A DNA stretch of 64,000 nt from Thermoflavimicrobium daqui (GCF_003313465.1 NZ_KZ845667.1:248001-312000); one strand, 5' to 3'; shown: positions 45,774 through 55,630, numbered from the stretch's first letter. Notes: generated by a model from the sequence alone, not told the origin. Program-made: numbers and translations.

Positions 45774-46496
45774 ATGCAGGTGAAAAATGTGAATGACCTT
45801 ATAGACGAGATCGACTTATTACAAAATCAGATACAGCAAGTGGAATTGACTATTCTACCTGGAAATCAACTGATTCATGTAAATCATATCCCGACCGAAT
45901 TAGCTTTTGTCGGGAGAGGAACTGATGCGGTTGTTGTAAGGCATCCTAACTTTCCGCATTATGTATTTAAAATATTCCCTCAACCATATCTAAATAAATT
46001 AGAAAATGAATATATAGCTTATCAAAAATTAGGGGATTCTCGATTTTTTTCACGTTGTTATTATAAAGGGGAAAACTACTTAGTCTTAAGATACGAATCA
46101 GGTCCAACACTTTATGATTGCTTACTTCAAGGTATAATTATCCCTAAAAAAATAATTGAAGATGTAGAAAAAGCCCGAATTTATGCTCGAAATATAGGAT
46201 TATACCCCCAAGATATCCACCTTAAAAATATCCTATTACAGAACGAGCAAGCTAAAATTATCGACGTCTCTGAGTATATTCATCCCAATGGAGACCAAAG
46301 ATGGGAGCATTTATACCAAGGATATCACCAATTTTATCCACTCATTAAAGGAAAGAAAATTCCTGTATGGGTAATGGAACGGGTCAAAAAAACTTATCTA
46401 AACCAAGCAGATGGAAATTTTTCCGTTATAGAGTTTGGAAAAAATCTTTTGCGAATGCTAACAATAAATCCATCGTATCCAAATGATGATAAATAA
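45774..46496 (+). CDS. Serine/threonine-kinase-like protein (YrzF/YabT-like)
   Basis: 240 aa from ATG 45774; a GTG at 45789 preceded by AGGTG is an alternative. The kinase N-lobe has AFVGRGTDAVVVRHP and an invariant-Lys candidate in YVFKIFPQ; the hinge YLVLRYESGPTL and the catalytic loop PQDIHLKNILL follow, then IIDVSEY in place of DFG. The catalytic Asp is kept but HRD is QDI and the DFG motif is altered, as in small Bacillus spore-associated kinases. Activity is therefore plausible but not certain. Confidence 0.68.
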   Translation: MQVKNVNDLIDEIDLLQNQIQQVELTILPGNQLIHVNHIPTELAFVGRGTDAVVVRHPNFPHYVFKIFPQPYLNKLENEYIAYQKLGDSRFFSRCYYKGENYLVLRYESGPTLYDCLLQGIIIPKKIIEDVEKARIYARNIGLYPQDIHLKNILLQNEQAKIIDVSEYIHPNGDQRWEHLYQGYHQFYPLIKGKKIPVWVMERVKKTYLNQADGNFSVIEFGKNLLRMLTINPSYPNDDK

Positions 46497-46727
46497 ATAG
46501 ACTCAATAAAGGAGGATAACTGCTACAAAACATAGAGTAATTGAAATATATAAAGCCAAGTCTATAGTTTATAAATAATAATCACTTATCAAAAATTATA
46601 GATAGGTACCATATGGATTCCTATAGAGTCGGATAGCTCGGTATCAGTAAACCAGTTTTAAGATAGGTACAGTAAAAAATTCTAGACATGGTTATTATAT
46701 AGACTATGTATTTAGTAGCAGACTTAA

Positions 46728-47690
46728 ATGGAATCAATCTGGGACTTGATAAAAAAAGGGAATATCTCATCACTAACTGCAGCATTGGGAAATGTGGTTC
46801 TTGCTCTTATCAAGGGAATCGCAGCAACGATCAGTGGAAGTGGAGCTATGTTTGCATCAGCTATGCATTCAGTAGCTGATGCGGTGAACCAAGGATTTGT
46901 CTTTGCAGGAAGTGTTTTGGCTGAGAAAAAGCCAACACGTCGATTTCCTACTGGGTTTGGACGGGTGATAAATATTTTTTGTATGGTGGCAGTTATTGTT
47001 GTTAGCATGATGGCTTATGAAACGATTCGAGAAGGAATTCATTTGATCCGTCACCCGGTCGTATCCAAAAGTTTTGCTTTAAATGCAACTATATTATTGA
47101 TCGCTATCTTCATAGATGGTTATGTTTTGCTAAAAGCGATGAAAGAAATTACAAAGGAGGCACGGGTTCAGGCAAAAGGCTTTCAAATCTTCACTGCTAG
47201 CTTTCTTCATGTAGGACGAGCAGCTCCCCCTACTCGGTTAGTTTTTTATGAGGATATTGTAGCTACTTTAGGTGCACTGTTTGCTTTGATTGCTGTTGTT
47301 TTATCACAGTATACACCTTTTAAGCAAGCAGATGGAATCGCCAGTATTCTCATTGGTCTATTAATGGTCGGTGTAGCCTTTAAAGTGGGATACGATAATA
47401 TGGTTGGACTAATTGGTGTTGCTGCTCCAAAAGAAGTAGAAGACAAAGTAGCACGGATCATTCTTTCCAATTCAAATGTTACGGATATTAATCGAATGAG
47501 AATATTACAAGAAGGACGTTTTTACCATGTAGAAGGCTATATTGAATTACGCCCAGGTTTGATACTGGCAGATGCCGATGATATCAAGTTTCAAATTCGG
47601 GATCAATTACTATCAGAGCCAGATATCTCAGATGTGATATTAGCCATTATTGAAGATAACGGAATAAAAGATTGGCCACCAGAAAAATAA
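46728..47690 (+). CDS. Cation diffusion facilitator (CDF) transporter
   Basis: 320 aa, six membrane helices and a C-terminal cytosolic metal-sensing domain. The helix II metal site reads SAMHSVADAVNQG; helix V has FYEDIVATLGALFAL, giving a D rather than HxxxD arrangement. Probably exports Zn2+, Mn2+ or similar. The ribosome site before the ATG is weak. The upstream 230 nt show no gene. Confidence 0.82.
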   Translation: MESIWDLIKKGNISSLTAALGNVVLALIKGIAATISGSGAMFASAMHSVADAVNQGFVFAGSVLAEKKPTRRFPTGFGRVINIFCMVAVIVVSMMAYETIREGIHLIRHPVVSKSFALNATILLIAIFIDGYVLLKAMKEITKEARVQAKGFQIFTASFLHVGRAAPPTRLVFYEDIVATLGALFALIAVVLSQYTPFKQADGIASILIGLLMVGVAFKVGYDNMVGLIGVAAPKEVEDKVARIILSNSNVTDINRMRILQEGRFYHVEGYIELRPGLILADADDIKFQIRDQLLSEPDISDVILAIIEDNGIKDWPPEK

Positions 47691-47746
47691 GGTAATATCT
47701 ACAAATCATTAGCAAAATGATATTGAGTTCTTACCAATATATAAAA

Positions 47747-47772
47747 AACCTCTAGCATTCACGCTAGAGGTT
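47747..47772. terminator. Bidirectional terminator between CDF and dsdA
   Basis: 10-bp perfect stem AACCTCTAGC, 6-nt loop, six T following on the minus strand. Confidence 0.85.
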
Positions 47773-47789
47773 CCCATTCATCATATCTT

Positions 47790-49145
47790 CTATTTTAGAT
47801 CATTCTTAGCTAACCACAATCCTTTTTCGTAATACTCGTTCATAATGTTCCGCGGAACCAATTTTCCTCCTGTTGCCCAAACAACATGAGTCGCTCGCTC
47901 CCATTTATCTTTTAATTGATGTTTGGTTAGATACTCTTGTCCAGTCTCTGTTGTAGCTAATTGTATGGCCCCAACCATTCCTGCTAAAGCTGATGGTTCT
48001 AAAGAAATTTGTTCATGTTCGATTAAAGCGCTTAATAATACAAATAACCTATCGTCTTCGATTGTATATATTCCACTTAACAATCCTTCCATCACTTTAC
48101 CAACAAAGCGCGAAGGTCTTCCAACTGCTAGTCCATCTGCTTCTGTTCGATTATCAATTCCAAAATCTTGAACAGCGATTTGATCATGTAAACCAGTTAA
48201 AAGCCCTAATAACATACATGGTGAATGAGTAGGTTCAGCAAAAAAACAATGGACATGATCTTGATAGATTTGCTTTAATCCAAAGGCAATACCGCCAGGG
48301 GCACCTCCTACACCACAAGGAAGGTATACAAATAAAGGATGGTTTTGGTCCACCTTTACTCTTAGTTCTTCAAGCTGCTTTTTTAAACGAGCAGCTGCTA
48401 CTGCATAACCCAAAAATAGATCCAGTGAATTTTCATCATCGATAAAGTAACAGTTTGGATCAGCTAGTGCCTGTTTTCTTCCTTCTTCAACTGCTTTACT
48501 ATAATCAGAAGTGTATTCAATAACATGAACACCCTTACTACGTAGTAGCTCTTTTTTCCATTCTTTTGCATCAGCAGACATATGAATGGTTACTTGAAAG
48601 CCGATTTTTGCGCTGACCATTCCTATACTTAGGCCTAAATTACCAGTTGATCCCACTGCGATCGAGTATTGATTAAAAAAATTACGGAACTCTTGACTAT
48701 CCAATACTTCATAGTCGTGTTGTGTCGTGATTAACCCATGAGTTATGGCTAAATCTTCAGCATATTTTAGCACCTCATAAATGCCACCTCGTGCTTTAAT
48801 TGATCCAGCGATCGGTAGATGGCTATCACATTTTAAAAGAAATGATCCAGGGATGTTTTGCTTATATGTTTGTTCTAGATATTTTTTCATCCGTGGTATC
48901 GGAACAAGTGGCGATTCAATAATTCCATTCATCTCTTTTGTTTCAGGAAAAGCTTTCATTAAATAGGGAGCAAATCGCTTCCATCTTTCTGAGGCATCTG
49001 TAATCTCCTGTTCTCCAACCGGAAGTTGGTCTGTACGGAACTGTCCAAATTTCGAATTCATCCAAAATACTTCTTCCGTTTCGATCAATGATGATAACAA
49101 AGGAAAGTCAGTTATCCATTCTTCCACTGTTTTTCCTTGAATCAT
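47790..49145 (-). CDS. dsdA: D-serine ammonia-lyase
   Basis: 451 aa, family length 430-450. PLP-dependent: the Schiff-base lysine is in [15 protein letters not shown] near residue 115, the phosphate cup is [13 protein letters not shown] (here [12 protein letters not shown]), and [18 protein letters not shown] is conserved. Converts D-serine to pyruvate and ammonia, giving detoxification and carbon use. No LysR-type dsdC adjoins. Confidence 0.93.
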   Translation of the reverse strand: MIQGKTVEEWITDFPLLSSLIETEEVFWMNSKFGQFRTDQLPVGEQEITDASERWKRFAPYLMKAFPETKEMNGIIESPLVPIPRMKKYLEQTYKQNIPGSFLLKCDSHLPIAGSIKARGGIYEVLKYAEDLAITHGLITTQHDYEVLDSQEFRNFFNQYSIAVGSTGNLGLSIGMVSAKIGFQVTIHMSADAKEWKKELLRSKGVHVIEYTSDYSKAVEEGRKQALADPNCYFIDDENSLDLFLGYAVAAARLKKQLEELRVKVDQNHPLFVYLPCGVGGAPGGIAFGLKQIYQDHVHCFFAEPTHSPCMLLGLLTGLHDQIAVQDFGIDNRTEADGLAVGRPSRFVGKVMEGLLSGIYTIEDDRLFVLLSALIEHEQISLEPSALAGMVGAIQLATTETGQEYLTKHQLKDKWERATHVVWATGGKLVPRNIMNEYYEKGLWLAKNDLK

Positions 49146-49278
49146 TTTTCTTCTCCCTCCTTTTCCTTCCTAATTAATTATATAGCCTAAGTCTTAATTT
49201 GTATGGATAGAGAATAGCGAATCTACGAAAAAACTTAGATTCACTACAAAGTTTACAATTAGGTAACAACCTAGAAGT

Positions 49279-49494
49279 TTGTCTCGGTTCGCTTTCCTAC
49301 TCTTCGGAATAGCCGTAGCAATCATGCTTTTGCTTTGGGGTCTTTCCCACAGAGATTTCCATCATGGATACAATTCTGTGATGGATCATCCCATATATAA
49401 TATTCCAAGGATTCCTAAATCCATTTTCATTCTACGTTTTCCAAAGAAAAGAGCCGAATCAATTTACTTATTTAATAAAATTATGTTAGTATGA
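49279..49494 (+). CDS. Possible small membrane protein (doubtful)
   Basis: 71 codons from a TTG without a good ribosome site. One transmembrane segment AFLLFGIAVAIMLLLWGL, then a His-rich and basic tail. It matches nothing I know and may be a remnant. Confidence 0.3.
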   Translation: MSRFAFLLFGIAVAIMLLLWGLSHRDFHHGYNSVMDHPIYNIPRIPKSIFILRFPKKRAESIYLFNKIMLV

Positions 49495-49552
49495 AATAAC
49501 TTCGACAAAACTATTTTCTTTGTGTCCTCATATTGAAAGGAATGGATCATCC

Positions 49553-50371
49553 GTGCCTAGCTTAAATTATCTTTTTTTAGCCTCTGATTTAGATGGAACT
49601 TTATTGTTTAATAATCAAGTCTCAGATATTAACCGAAAAAGTATTGAAAAATTTCAAAGCCTAGGAGGATCTTTTACGATTGCTTCTGGTAGAAACTATA
49701 ATGAAGCGAAACATATTATAGAACAGCTGAATATATCCTTACCCGTCATTCTGTGTAATGGAGCTGTTCTTTACGATCCAAAACTAGATGAGATTATTCC
49801 AATAAAAACACTAGATGTTAAACTCGCTATCGATATAGCTTGTGAATTAGATGTTGATTTTGTAGAGAGCGATGTTTTTGTATTTACAATCGATCAGATT
49901 TATGCTACAAAGGTGAGTCCTTATACGTTAAACATAACTAATACCAATGATTTTCGTATCCAAGTCATTTCATCATTCCGAGAGATCCCCCAGCAGCAAA
50001 TTATCAAAATCGTTACTATTACAAAACCTGAAAATATGTCTTCAGTGATTAACCATATCGAGCAAAAAAAATGGCCTACTGACTATGTTCAAACAGGAGA
50101 TGACTTTTTTGAAATCGTTCCGCAAGGTGCTTCAAAAGGAAAAGCGATCTCTCATGTTCTAAGAGAGCTTCAAATCCCCAATGAAAAAGCGGCTGCTATT
50201 GGCGATCACTGTAATGATCTTTCGATGGCTGAACATGTTGGATTATTTGCCGCGGTAAGCAATTCCCATCCAAGCACATTAGAAAAAGCAAATCTTATCG
50301 TTCCTTCCAATATGCACGATGGTGTAGCTCATTTGATCACCAATCATCTCATTCATCCCTCTCAGGTTTAA
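49553..50371 (+). CDS. Cof-type HAD phosphatase
   Basis: 272 aa from a GTG at 49553 (AAAGGA 11 nt upstream; a TTG at 49520 is less likely). HAD motifs: ASDLDGTLL with nucleophile Asp, TIASGRN, K in QGASKGKAI and AIGDHCNDLSM. The type IIB cap lies between. Dephosphorylates sugar phosphates, FMN or PLP in the family; substrate unknown. Confidence 0.85.
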   Translation: MPSLNYLFLASDLDGTLLFNNQVSDINRKSIEKFQSLGGSFTIASGRNYNEAKHIIEQLNISLPVILCNGAVLYDPKLDEIIPIKTLDVKLAIDIACELDVDFVESDVFVFTIDQIYATKVSPYTLNITNTNDFRIQVISSFREIPQQQIIKIVTITKPENMSSVINHIEQKKWPTDYVQTGDDFFEIVPQGASKGKAISHVLRELQIPNEKAAAIGDHCNDLSMAEHVGLFAAVSNSHPSTLEKANLIVPSNMHDGVAHLITNHLIHPSQV

Positions 50372-50395
50372 ACCCATCCCTCCTGTGCTTATGTA

Positions 50396-50420
50396 CCACC
50401 CTAAGTATAGGGGGGTTTTT
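50396..50420 (+). terminator. Terminator after the HAD gene
   Basis: Stem CCACCCT/AGGGGGG with a 6-nt loop followed by five T. Confidence 0.75.
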
Positions 50421-50494
50421 CTAGCATCCATTCCGCAGTAAGCCTATAATATTAATATGATTTAATAATAAAATTGGGAACGGGGAGGTAACCG

Positions 50495-51307
50495 ATGAGT
50501 AGAAAGAAGCTAGCTGATAAACGCATCGTTTTAACAGGTACACGAAAATTAGAAGAGATGAGTAAATTAGTCGAAAAACAGGGAGGAATTCCTCTTATTC
50601 GTTCTTTAAGTACCACTATTTTTTATGACGATATAGACATTAAAACACAATTATTTCGAACCATTCATGAAAATATCGACTGGTTTATCTTTACTACTGG
50701 AGTTGGGATCAATCAACTCTATCAAACAGCCCAACAAATGGGACTTAAGAACGAGTGGATCCAAAAGTTAAAAGAGGCCAAAGTAGCTGGCCGAGGTTAT
50801 AAAGTAGCCCATGCATTAAAAAAATTAGGTGTAGAACTTACCGTTCGTGACGAAGATGGAACTACTAATGGCTTAATTCGCCCACTTGAATCTTATCCTC
50901 TACAAGGTCAAAAAATTGCTCTACAATTATATGGAGAATCATCTTTATCATTAGTAGAGTTTCTACAGCAGAAAGAGGCTAATCTGTTTGAGATTCTTCC
51001 CTACCAACAAATACCACCGAATGAAGAAATATTAGAAACTCTATTACAGGAGATTTTAAATCAAGAGATTGATGCGGTTACCTTTACTAGCGGTACTCCA
51101 GTGCAATTTCTCTTCAAGTACGCTAGAGAAAAGGGACTATCATCCGAATTACAAAAAGCTATTTCGTCACATGTAGTAATTGCAGCAGTTGGTAAATATA
51201 CCGCAGATTGTCTTCGTAAAGAAGGAGTTGAACAAATAGTTACTCCAGAAGAAGAAAAAATGGGAAGTATGATTGTAGCATTAGCTAATCACTTATCAAG
51301 TAGATGA
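50495..51307 (+). CDS. Uroporphyrinogen-III synthase-like protein (HemD family)
   Basis: 270 aa with the two-lobe HemD pattern: LADKRIVLTGTRKLEEMSKL, IFTTGVGINQL, VAGRGYKVAHALKKLGVE, DGTTNGLIRPL, then AVTFTSGTPVQFLFKYA and AAVGKYTADCLRKEGVE. HemD closes hydroxymethylbilane to uroporphyrinogen III. It stands outside any hem operon, so it may be a second copy or a paralogue with another role. A GGGGAGG site precedes the ATG. Confidence 0.8.
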   Translation: MSRKKLADKRIVLTGTRKLEEMSKLVEKQGGIPLIRSLSTTIFYDDIDIKTQLFRTIHENIDWFIFTTGVGINQLYQTAQQMGLKNEWIQKLKEAKVAGRGYKVAHALKKLGVELTVRDEDGTTNGLIRPLESYPLQGQKIALQLYGESSLSLVEFLQQKEANLFEILPYQQIPPNEEILETLLQEILNQEIDAVTFTSGTPVQFLFKYAREKGLSSELQKAISSHVVIAAVGKYTADCLRKEGVEQIVTPEEEKMGSMIVALANHLSSR

Positions 51308-51351
51308 TACAAGAAATAGTCCATTTATGTTAATGGACTATTTCTTGTATC
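51306..51351. terminator. Terminator after the HemD-like gene
   Basis: Perfect 20-bp stem (GATACAAGAAATAGTCCATT) with a 6-nt loop, starting at the stop codon. Confidence 0.85.
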
Positions 51352-51363
51352 ATCAAGATTGAT

Positions 51364-51626
51364 CTACTTTTTGGATAAGGAGACCTTTAATGTTTGAATT
51401 TTCCCTTCTCTATTTAATATGGCTGTATCACCCCCATTTAATGAGAAGAGATTTCCATCTGCTCTACGACCAATTGACAACCCATTCAGTATGTAATTCA
51501 TTGTCAATTAATTTTGTATTCCATAAATGATGAAGTGCTTAATTCTTTTTTAAAAAAATATCGAAAATTTTCTGAATTGGAGCCGACCAAATCAGAAAGT
51601 TCAAAGTAGCGATCCAAAATAGTCAT
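51364..51626 (-). pseudogene. Decayed NTF2/SnoaL-like gene
   Basis: Start at 51626 behind AAGGGGA: MTILDRYFELSDLVGSNSEN, then FRYFFKKEL and a stop after 40 codons. After a shift of frame comes NYILNGLSIGRRADGNLFSL, then NGGDTAILNREGKIQTLKVS, the usual C-terminal half. The missing middle (about 40-50 residues) and the frame change show decay. Fills most of the 427-nt gap between hemD-like and kptA. Confidence 0.6.
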
Positions 51627-51734
51627 ATGTATTCCCCTTATCGATATATTCTATTGTTCTATAATTACAGAACAATAGAATTGTAGTATTTCATCTGATA
51701 TAAGATAAATACTTGCTTTTTAACAAAAGTTATT

Positions 51735-52289
51735 TTACTTTTCCAGTATCTGAATATACCTTACTGGAACATGATCTGTTAACCACACTTCTCCATTATC
51801 GGACAGGAAGAATGGATATCCATCTTTTGCCATTTGCTCTGCTTCTATTTTAAGTATAATGGCTTTTCCATATCTACTTCCAACCTGTAAAGCCATTTCC
51901 TGAGAAGTAGTTAAATGAACAAACTGCCTATTCTGCTTTGTTAAACCTTCAATTAAAATCGAAGGAAGAAAACGGGTCGCTGTCCCATGTAAAAGAAATA
52001 ATGGTGGAACTTTTTTGTGGTAACCTAATTGAACTTGCACACTATGACCATAATTAGCACGAATTTTTTTTCCATCAGGGCTAATAGAAAATCGTTGCTT
52101 ATCATTTTGTCTTACTATATCTAATAATTCTTCTACTTGAATTTTAGTACCATGCGCCTTTGAAGCTGCTAACAATGTGTCAATCTCTACCCATCCTGAT
52201 GGATCAAGCTGAATTTGAATTTGTTCGGGATGATGACGTAATATAAGACTTAAAAATTTACTAATTTTTTTATATCGTTTTCCATTCAC
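51735..52289 (-). CDS. kptA: RNA 2'-phosphotransferase (KptA/Tpt1)
   Basis: 184 aa. N-terminal winged part SKFLSLILRHHPE and DPSGWVEIDTLL, with ARYGHS-like RANYGHSVQVQLG, then the NAD-binding half LFLLHGTATRFLPSILIEGL, HLTTSQEMALQVGSRYGKAIIL. It removes an RNA 2'-phosphate using NAD+, giving ADP-ribose 1'',2''-cyclic phosphate. Bacterial members have no known tRNA-splicing role, so the natural substrate is open. Monocistronic. Confidence 0.92.
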   Translation of the reverse strand: MNGKRYKKISKFLSLILRHHPEQIQIQLDPSGWVEIDTLLAASKAHGTKIQVEELLDIVRQNDKQRFSISPDGKKIRANYGHSVQVQLGYHKKVPPLFLLHGTATRFLPSILIEGLTKQNRQFVHLTTSQEMALQVGSRYGKAIILKIEAEQMAKDGYPFFLSDNGEVWLTDHVPVRYIQILEK

Positions 52290-52592
52290 TGCAGTCTCAA
52301 CCCCTTTTTATAAAATGATTCGTATAAGTAGCGTAATTCTGTTTCCTATTTTAAAATTTCTAATTTAACCTATGAGTGAAAAAACATGAATATAGTTTGA
52401 ACAAATTGTTACATTAATAATCATAAAGAACTTTTTGTTTATAATAAGTTTGAAAAGACCATTCATCGAATTAGCTACTTTCTTTTACACAAAAAAGAGT
52501 GTAATTTTACAGGAAGTATGAAAATGGAGAAAATAGCGTTTAAAAAAAGTCCGATGAATGGACTTTTGACAAAATACGTTGGAGGTCAACAA

Positions 52593-52901
52593 ATGTTACA
52601 AACTCCTATTGGACGTCTTCGTATCATCGGTTTTATCGAAGGCCTCTCATTTCTCCTACTTCTAGGGATCGCTATGCCTCTTAAGTATTTAGCAGATATC
52701 CCAGAATTTGTAACCATAACCGGTTGGATTCACGGTGTGCTTTTCGTACTTTATCTCGTCGCTGTTGCCCATGTTACTGTTGTTCATCGCTGGTCATTTG
52801 GAAAAATAATAGGCGCTTTAGCCGCATCCGTTCTTCCATTTGGACCATTTGTACTTGATGCAAAACTTTTACGGGACAACGACCATACTGCAAAAGGTTA
52901 A
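52593..52901 (+). CDS. DUF3817 membrane protein (YdzA-like)
   Basis: 102 aa from the ATG at 52593, chosen because GGAGG lies 7 nt before it; an ATG at 52518 has no usable spacing. Three hydrophobic segments with RLRIIGFIEGLSFLLLLGIAMPLKY and GWIHGVLFVLYL typical of DUF3817. Function unknown. Confidence 0.82.
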   Translation: MLQTPIGRLRIIGFIEGLSFLLLLGIAMPLKYLADIPEFVTITGWIHGVLFVLYLVAVAHVTVVHRWSFGKIIGALAASVLPFGPFVLDAKLLRDNDHTAKG

Positions 52902-52950
52902 AACTAAATACTTTAGAAGAAATAAAAATAAATATAGTTTAACATGGAGC

Positions 52951-53133
52951 CTACCGATGGGTTGGCTTCTTGTTTTCTGTGGAAGTTTCATCTTCTAACG
53001 AGCTTACTTCATGAGCAGGAATATCAATCGCTATATAATCGCCATCTTCTATATTACAGTCTGTTAACTCTATATCATTATTGTGTTTTATAGAAGAATC
53101 ATTTTTTCGCTCTTCAGTTGGTTGATTATACAC
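52951..53133 (-). CDS. Small acidic hypothetical protein
   Basis: 60 aa from a GTG at 53133 with GGAGGGA 8 nt upstream. Polar and acidic (CNIEDGDYIAIDIPAHEVSS), no membrane segment. Not recognised. The strong ribosome site argues that it is translated. Confidence 0.5.
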   Translation of the reverse strand: MYNQPTEERKNDSSIKHNNDIELTDCNIEDGDYIAIDIPAHEVSSLEDETSTENKKPTHR

Positions 53134-53202
53134 ACTTTATCCCTCCAAATACCTTTATTTTCAGTCTTTCCAACTTTAGCAAAAAGAAATCGAAAATCAG
53201 AA

Positions 53203-53232
53203 GGAAAAGTTGATCCTACATAAACAATTCGC
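53203..53232 (+). repeat. Dispersed repeat, copy C (3' fragment only)
   Basis: AAAAGTTGATCCTACATAAA followed by CAATTCGC aligns with the conserved 3' end of copies A and B with a few changes. The hairpin head is absent. Confidence 0.4.
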
Positions 53233-53352
53233 TCTAGCTTTACGTAATAGTTAAACTTTTATAAATTTCTTTTATGAAAATCCTATTTTTAGTTATAATG
53301 AATTAAATTTAGGAAATATAATGAATAGCGACTAAAGAAAGAAGGTGAATAG

Positions 53353-53949
53353 ATGAGAGGATTTACTCATTTTGCAGTCGGATTAGCAGTTGGAGTTGGA
53401 TTTACACTGGAAAACCAACCAGCAAGTTTGATTCATTCACTTATAACAATTGGATCAGCTGGCTTGGCAGCTGTATTACCTGATATTGATATAGAAAAAA
53501 GTACGATAAATAATTTATTGTTCCAAAAGTTAAAAAGCCATCAACGTCGCTTTGCTTTAGGTTCGATTGGAGCATTATTTATGCTTGGCTATTTTGTATA
53601 TCCTCAACTACCCAGTTGGTTATGCTTTTTGGGGATATTTTTTATTGGTGCTGCGATAGCAAAACATCGTACATTGACACACTCTTTATTAGGTCTACTC
53701 TATGTTGCCTTTGTTGTTCATCTTGCACTTCCAACATACTTCTGGCCCATTCTTTTTGGATACGCCTCACATTTACTTTTAGATGCTTGTACTATCAGTG
53801 GAGTCCCATTGCTTTGGCCTTATCATTATAATTTCTCATTAAAACAGTTAGGAATTAGCATTCGTACTGGTACAACTTTTGATCATATGTTAGGTGTTAT
53901 TGCTATATTAATTGTCGGATATGAACTATTTTTATTACTTTTTCGATAA
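53353..53949 (+). CDS. YdjM-family membrane metal-dependent hydrolase
   Basis: 198 aa. N-terminal MRGFTHFAVGLAVG, the DID of LPDIDIEKS, HRTLTHSLLG and GYASHLLLDACTISGVPLLWPY are the YdjM (PF04307) motifs, with about five membrane helices. Predicted membrane-embedded hydrolase, substrate unknown. AGAAAGAAGGTG precedes the ATG. Confidence 0.85.
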   Translation: MRGFTHFAVGLAVGVGFTLENQPASLIHSLITIGSAGLAAVLPDIDIEKSTINNLLFQKLKSHQRRFALGSIGALFMLGYFVYPQLPSWLCFLGIFFIGAAIAKHRTLTHSLLGLLYVAFVVHLALPTYFWPILFGYASHLLLDACTISGVPLLWPYHYNFSLKQLGISIRTGTTFDHMLGVIAILIVGYELFLLLFR

Positions 53950-54035
53950 CATTCTCACTTATCCACTTTACCATGCTCAAGAGCCCCTCGATTCACAAAG
54001 GTGGATTTATAATATTTTGTAACGTTAAAATTAGA

Positions 54036-54064
54036 ATGGGAGAGTACACAAATGTTTCTCCCAT
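54036..54064. terminator. Terminator between converging genes
   Basis: 8-bp stem ATGGGAGA with a 13-nt loop. Confidence 0.55.
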
Positions 54065-54074
54065 GCTTTCCATT

Positions 54075-54863
54075 TTATTTCTTTCGTACCTCTTGTACTC
54101 TTCTTATGATAGCAGTAATTACTTTTCTTGGTAAAAAACGGATTCCTTTTATCAGGAAACGATTCTTCCAACCTGGAGTAACGATGGTCTTTCCTTTTAA
54201 AAATTTCTTATAACCTTCAACGGCAACTGTTTTTGCATCCATTGCAATTCCTTTCTTAAAAAGCGGAGACTGACCTAATTTCGCCCGCTTAGCAAAATGA
54301 GTTTCGGTTGGACCTGGGCATAGTACGGTAGCAGTTACTCCTGTATCTTTCAGCTCGTTGGCTAAAGCTTCTGTGAAGGATAATACATACGCTTTGGTTG
54401 CATAATAAACGGACATCAAGGGTCCCGGTTGAAATGCAGCAGTTGAAGCTACATTTAGAATTTTTCCATAACCACGTTCAATCATTCTTGGCAAAAATAG
54501 TTTCGTTAGATGGGTTAACGATTTAATATTTAGCTCGATCATATCTAATTCTTCCTGTATATCTGTTTCTATAAAAAATCCGAATAGCCCATAGCCAGCA
54601 TTATTTACTAAATAGTCGATCTTTATATCCATACGAACAATCTCTTCATATACCTTCTGGACAGCAGCTGGTTGTGTCAAATCTTGTATGAACAAAATAA
54701 TCCGAATCTGGTATTTTGCTTCCCATTCTTCTTTAAGCTGCTCTAGTTTTTCCTTGCTTCTTGCCACTAAAACTAAATGAACTTGATCTCGAGCAAAACA
54801 CTCTGCTATCTCTCTACCAATTCCATAAGATGCTCCTGTAATCAGTGCATAAGAATCTGACAA
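54075..54863 (-). CDS. Short-chain dehydrogenase/reductase
   Basis: 262 aa classical SDR: TGASYGIGREIAECFA nucleotide-binding loop, NNAG, and the active-site Ser and YATK in VASTAAF...YYATKAYVL. The C-terminal basic tail is typical of DltE/YqjQ-like members. Substrate unknown. Confidence 0.87.
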   Translation of the reverse strand: MSDSYALITGASYGIGREIAECFARDQVHLVLVARSKEKLEQLKEEWEAKYQIRIILFIQDLTQPAAVQKVYEEIVRMDIKIDYLVNNAGYGLFGFFIETDIQEELDMIELNIKSLTHLTKLFLPRMIERGYGKILNVASTAAFQPGPLMSVYYATKAYVLSFTEALANELKDTGVTATVLCPGPTETHFAKRAKLGQSPLFKKGIAMDAKTVAVEGYKKFLKGKTIVTPGWKNRFLIKGIRFLPRKVITAIIRRVQEVRKK

Positions 54864-55149
54864 ATAGATCCCTCCGTTTGTTTAATATACAGATTACCTA
54901 TGTTTTTAATTGAGTTATCCAATAGGCTCTATCTATTTAGATAACTATTTTAGTAGCTCCTTAATTTTCTGTAACCATGGAATAGATTGTGTTTTTCATT
55001 ATTTTCATGTATATTCCTTACTATATATAAATAGCCGTATCAAATATCTTTCCTAATCTAAAAAAGGAGATAGGAAATGCCTATTAAATGAACTAGAGAA
55101 CTACCCAATTGTAGCGAATTTTATTCCCATTATCAAACCAAAAGCTAGA

Positions 55150-55496
55150 AACACTCTTTTAGTGAACAACAGTTGTTTAAAGCAATTTCTAATAACTGGA
55201 TCACAATTTCTGTCTACAAAAATGAAGAACGAATCGGTTTTAGTAGAGTGATCTCAGGCAAAATTTATCAGGCATTCATCTATGATTTAATAGTTAAACT
55301 GGAATGCCCAAGACAAGGGATTAGAACAGAAGTTTTAGATCAGTTGTTAAAAGAATGTTACCAGCATCAGATTCCATAAGTTTTATTTTTTAATGTTACA
55401 GACAAAGTAGGTTATTATAAAAAACTTAGCTTTAACGAACGAGCAGTTAATAATGCCCCTGTTATGGTTTGGGATCGCAAACCCATATTCTCCACT
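55150..55496 (+). pseudogene. GNAT acetyltransferase, decayed
   Basis: An open segment reads NWITISVYKNEERIGFSRVI, then YDLIVKLECPRQGIRTEVLD. It meets a TAA after HQIP, yet the same frame continues with TDKVGYYKKLSFNERAVNNA and PVMVWDRKP, the expected GNAT end. The N-terminal part is also broken by upstream stops. Together they give a 130-140 residue GNAT that has lost its start and gained a nonsense codon. Confidence 0.7.
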
Positions 55497-55545
55497 GAAC
55501 ACTCCCTCCACCTACGCTAACACTAAGAGGTGGGGGATTCTCGGT
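55497..55545 (-). mobile_element. Solitary IS605-like right-end hairpin
   Basis: On the minus strand AGAATCCCCCACCT is followed by an imperfect loop and AGGTGGAGGGAGTGTTCA. This is the form of IS200/IS605 right ends (omega-RNA 3' hairpin). No transposase or tnpB lies beside it. It abuts the decayed GNAT gene. Confidence 0.5.
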
Positions 55546-55591
55546 TAAAGAAACCTACTGGATGGTCCTTCATAACTGTGATTGTACACGA

Positions 55592-55630
55592 ATAAACTGT
55601 GATCCAAGCTCTCTTTGAACCACAGTTTAT
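55592..55630. repeat. Inverted repeat downstream of the nuclease gene
   Basis: 10-bp perfect arms ATAAACTGTG and complement with a 19-nt loop and no T-run. May be a weak terminator for the nuclease gene. Confidence 0.4.
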
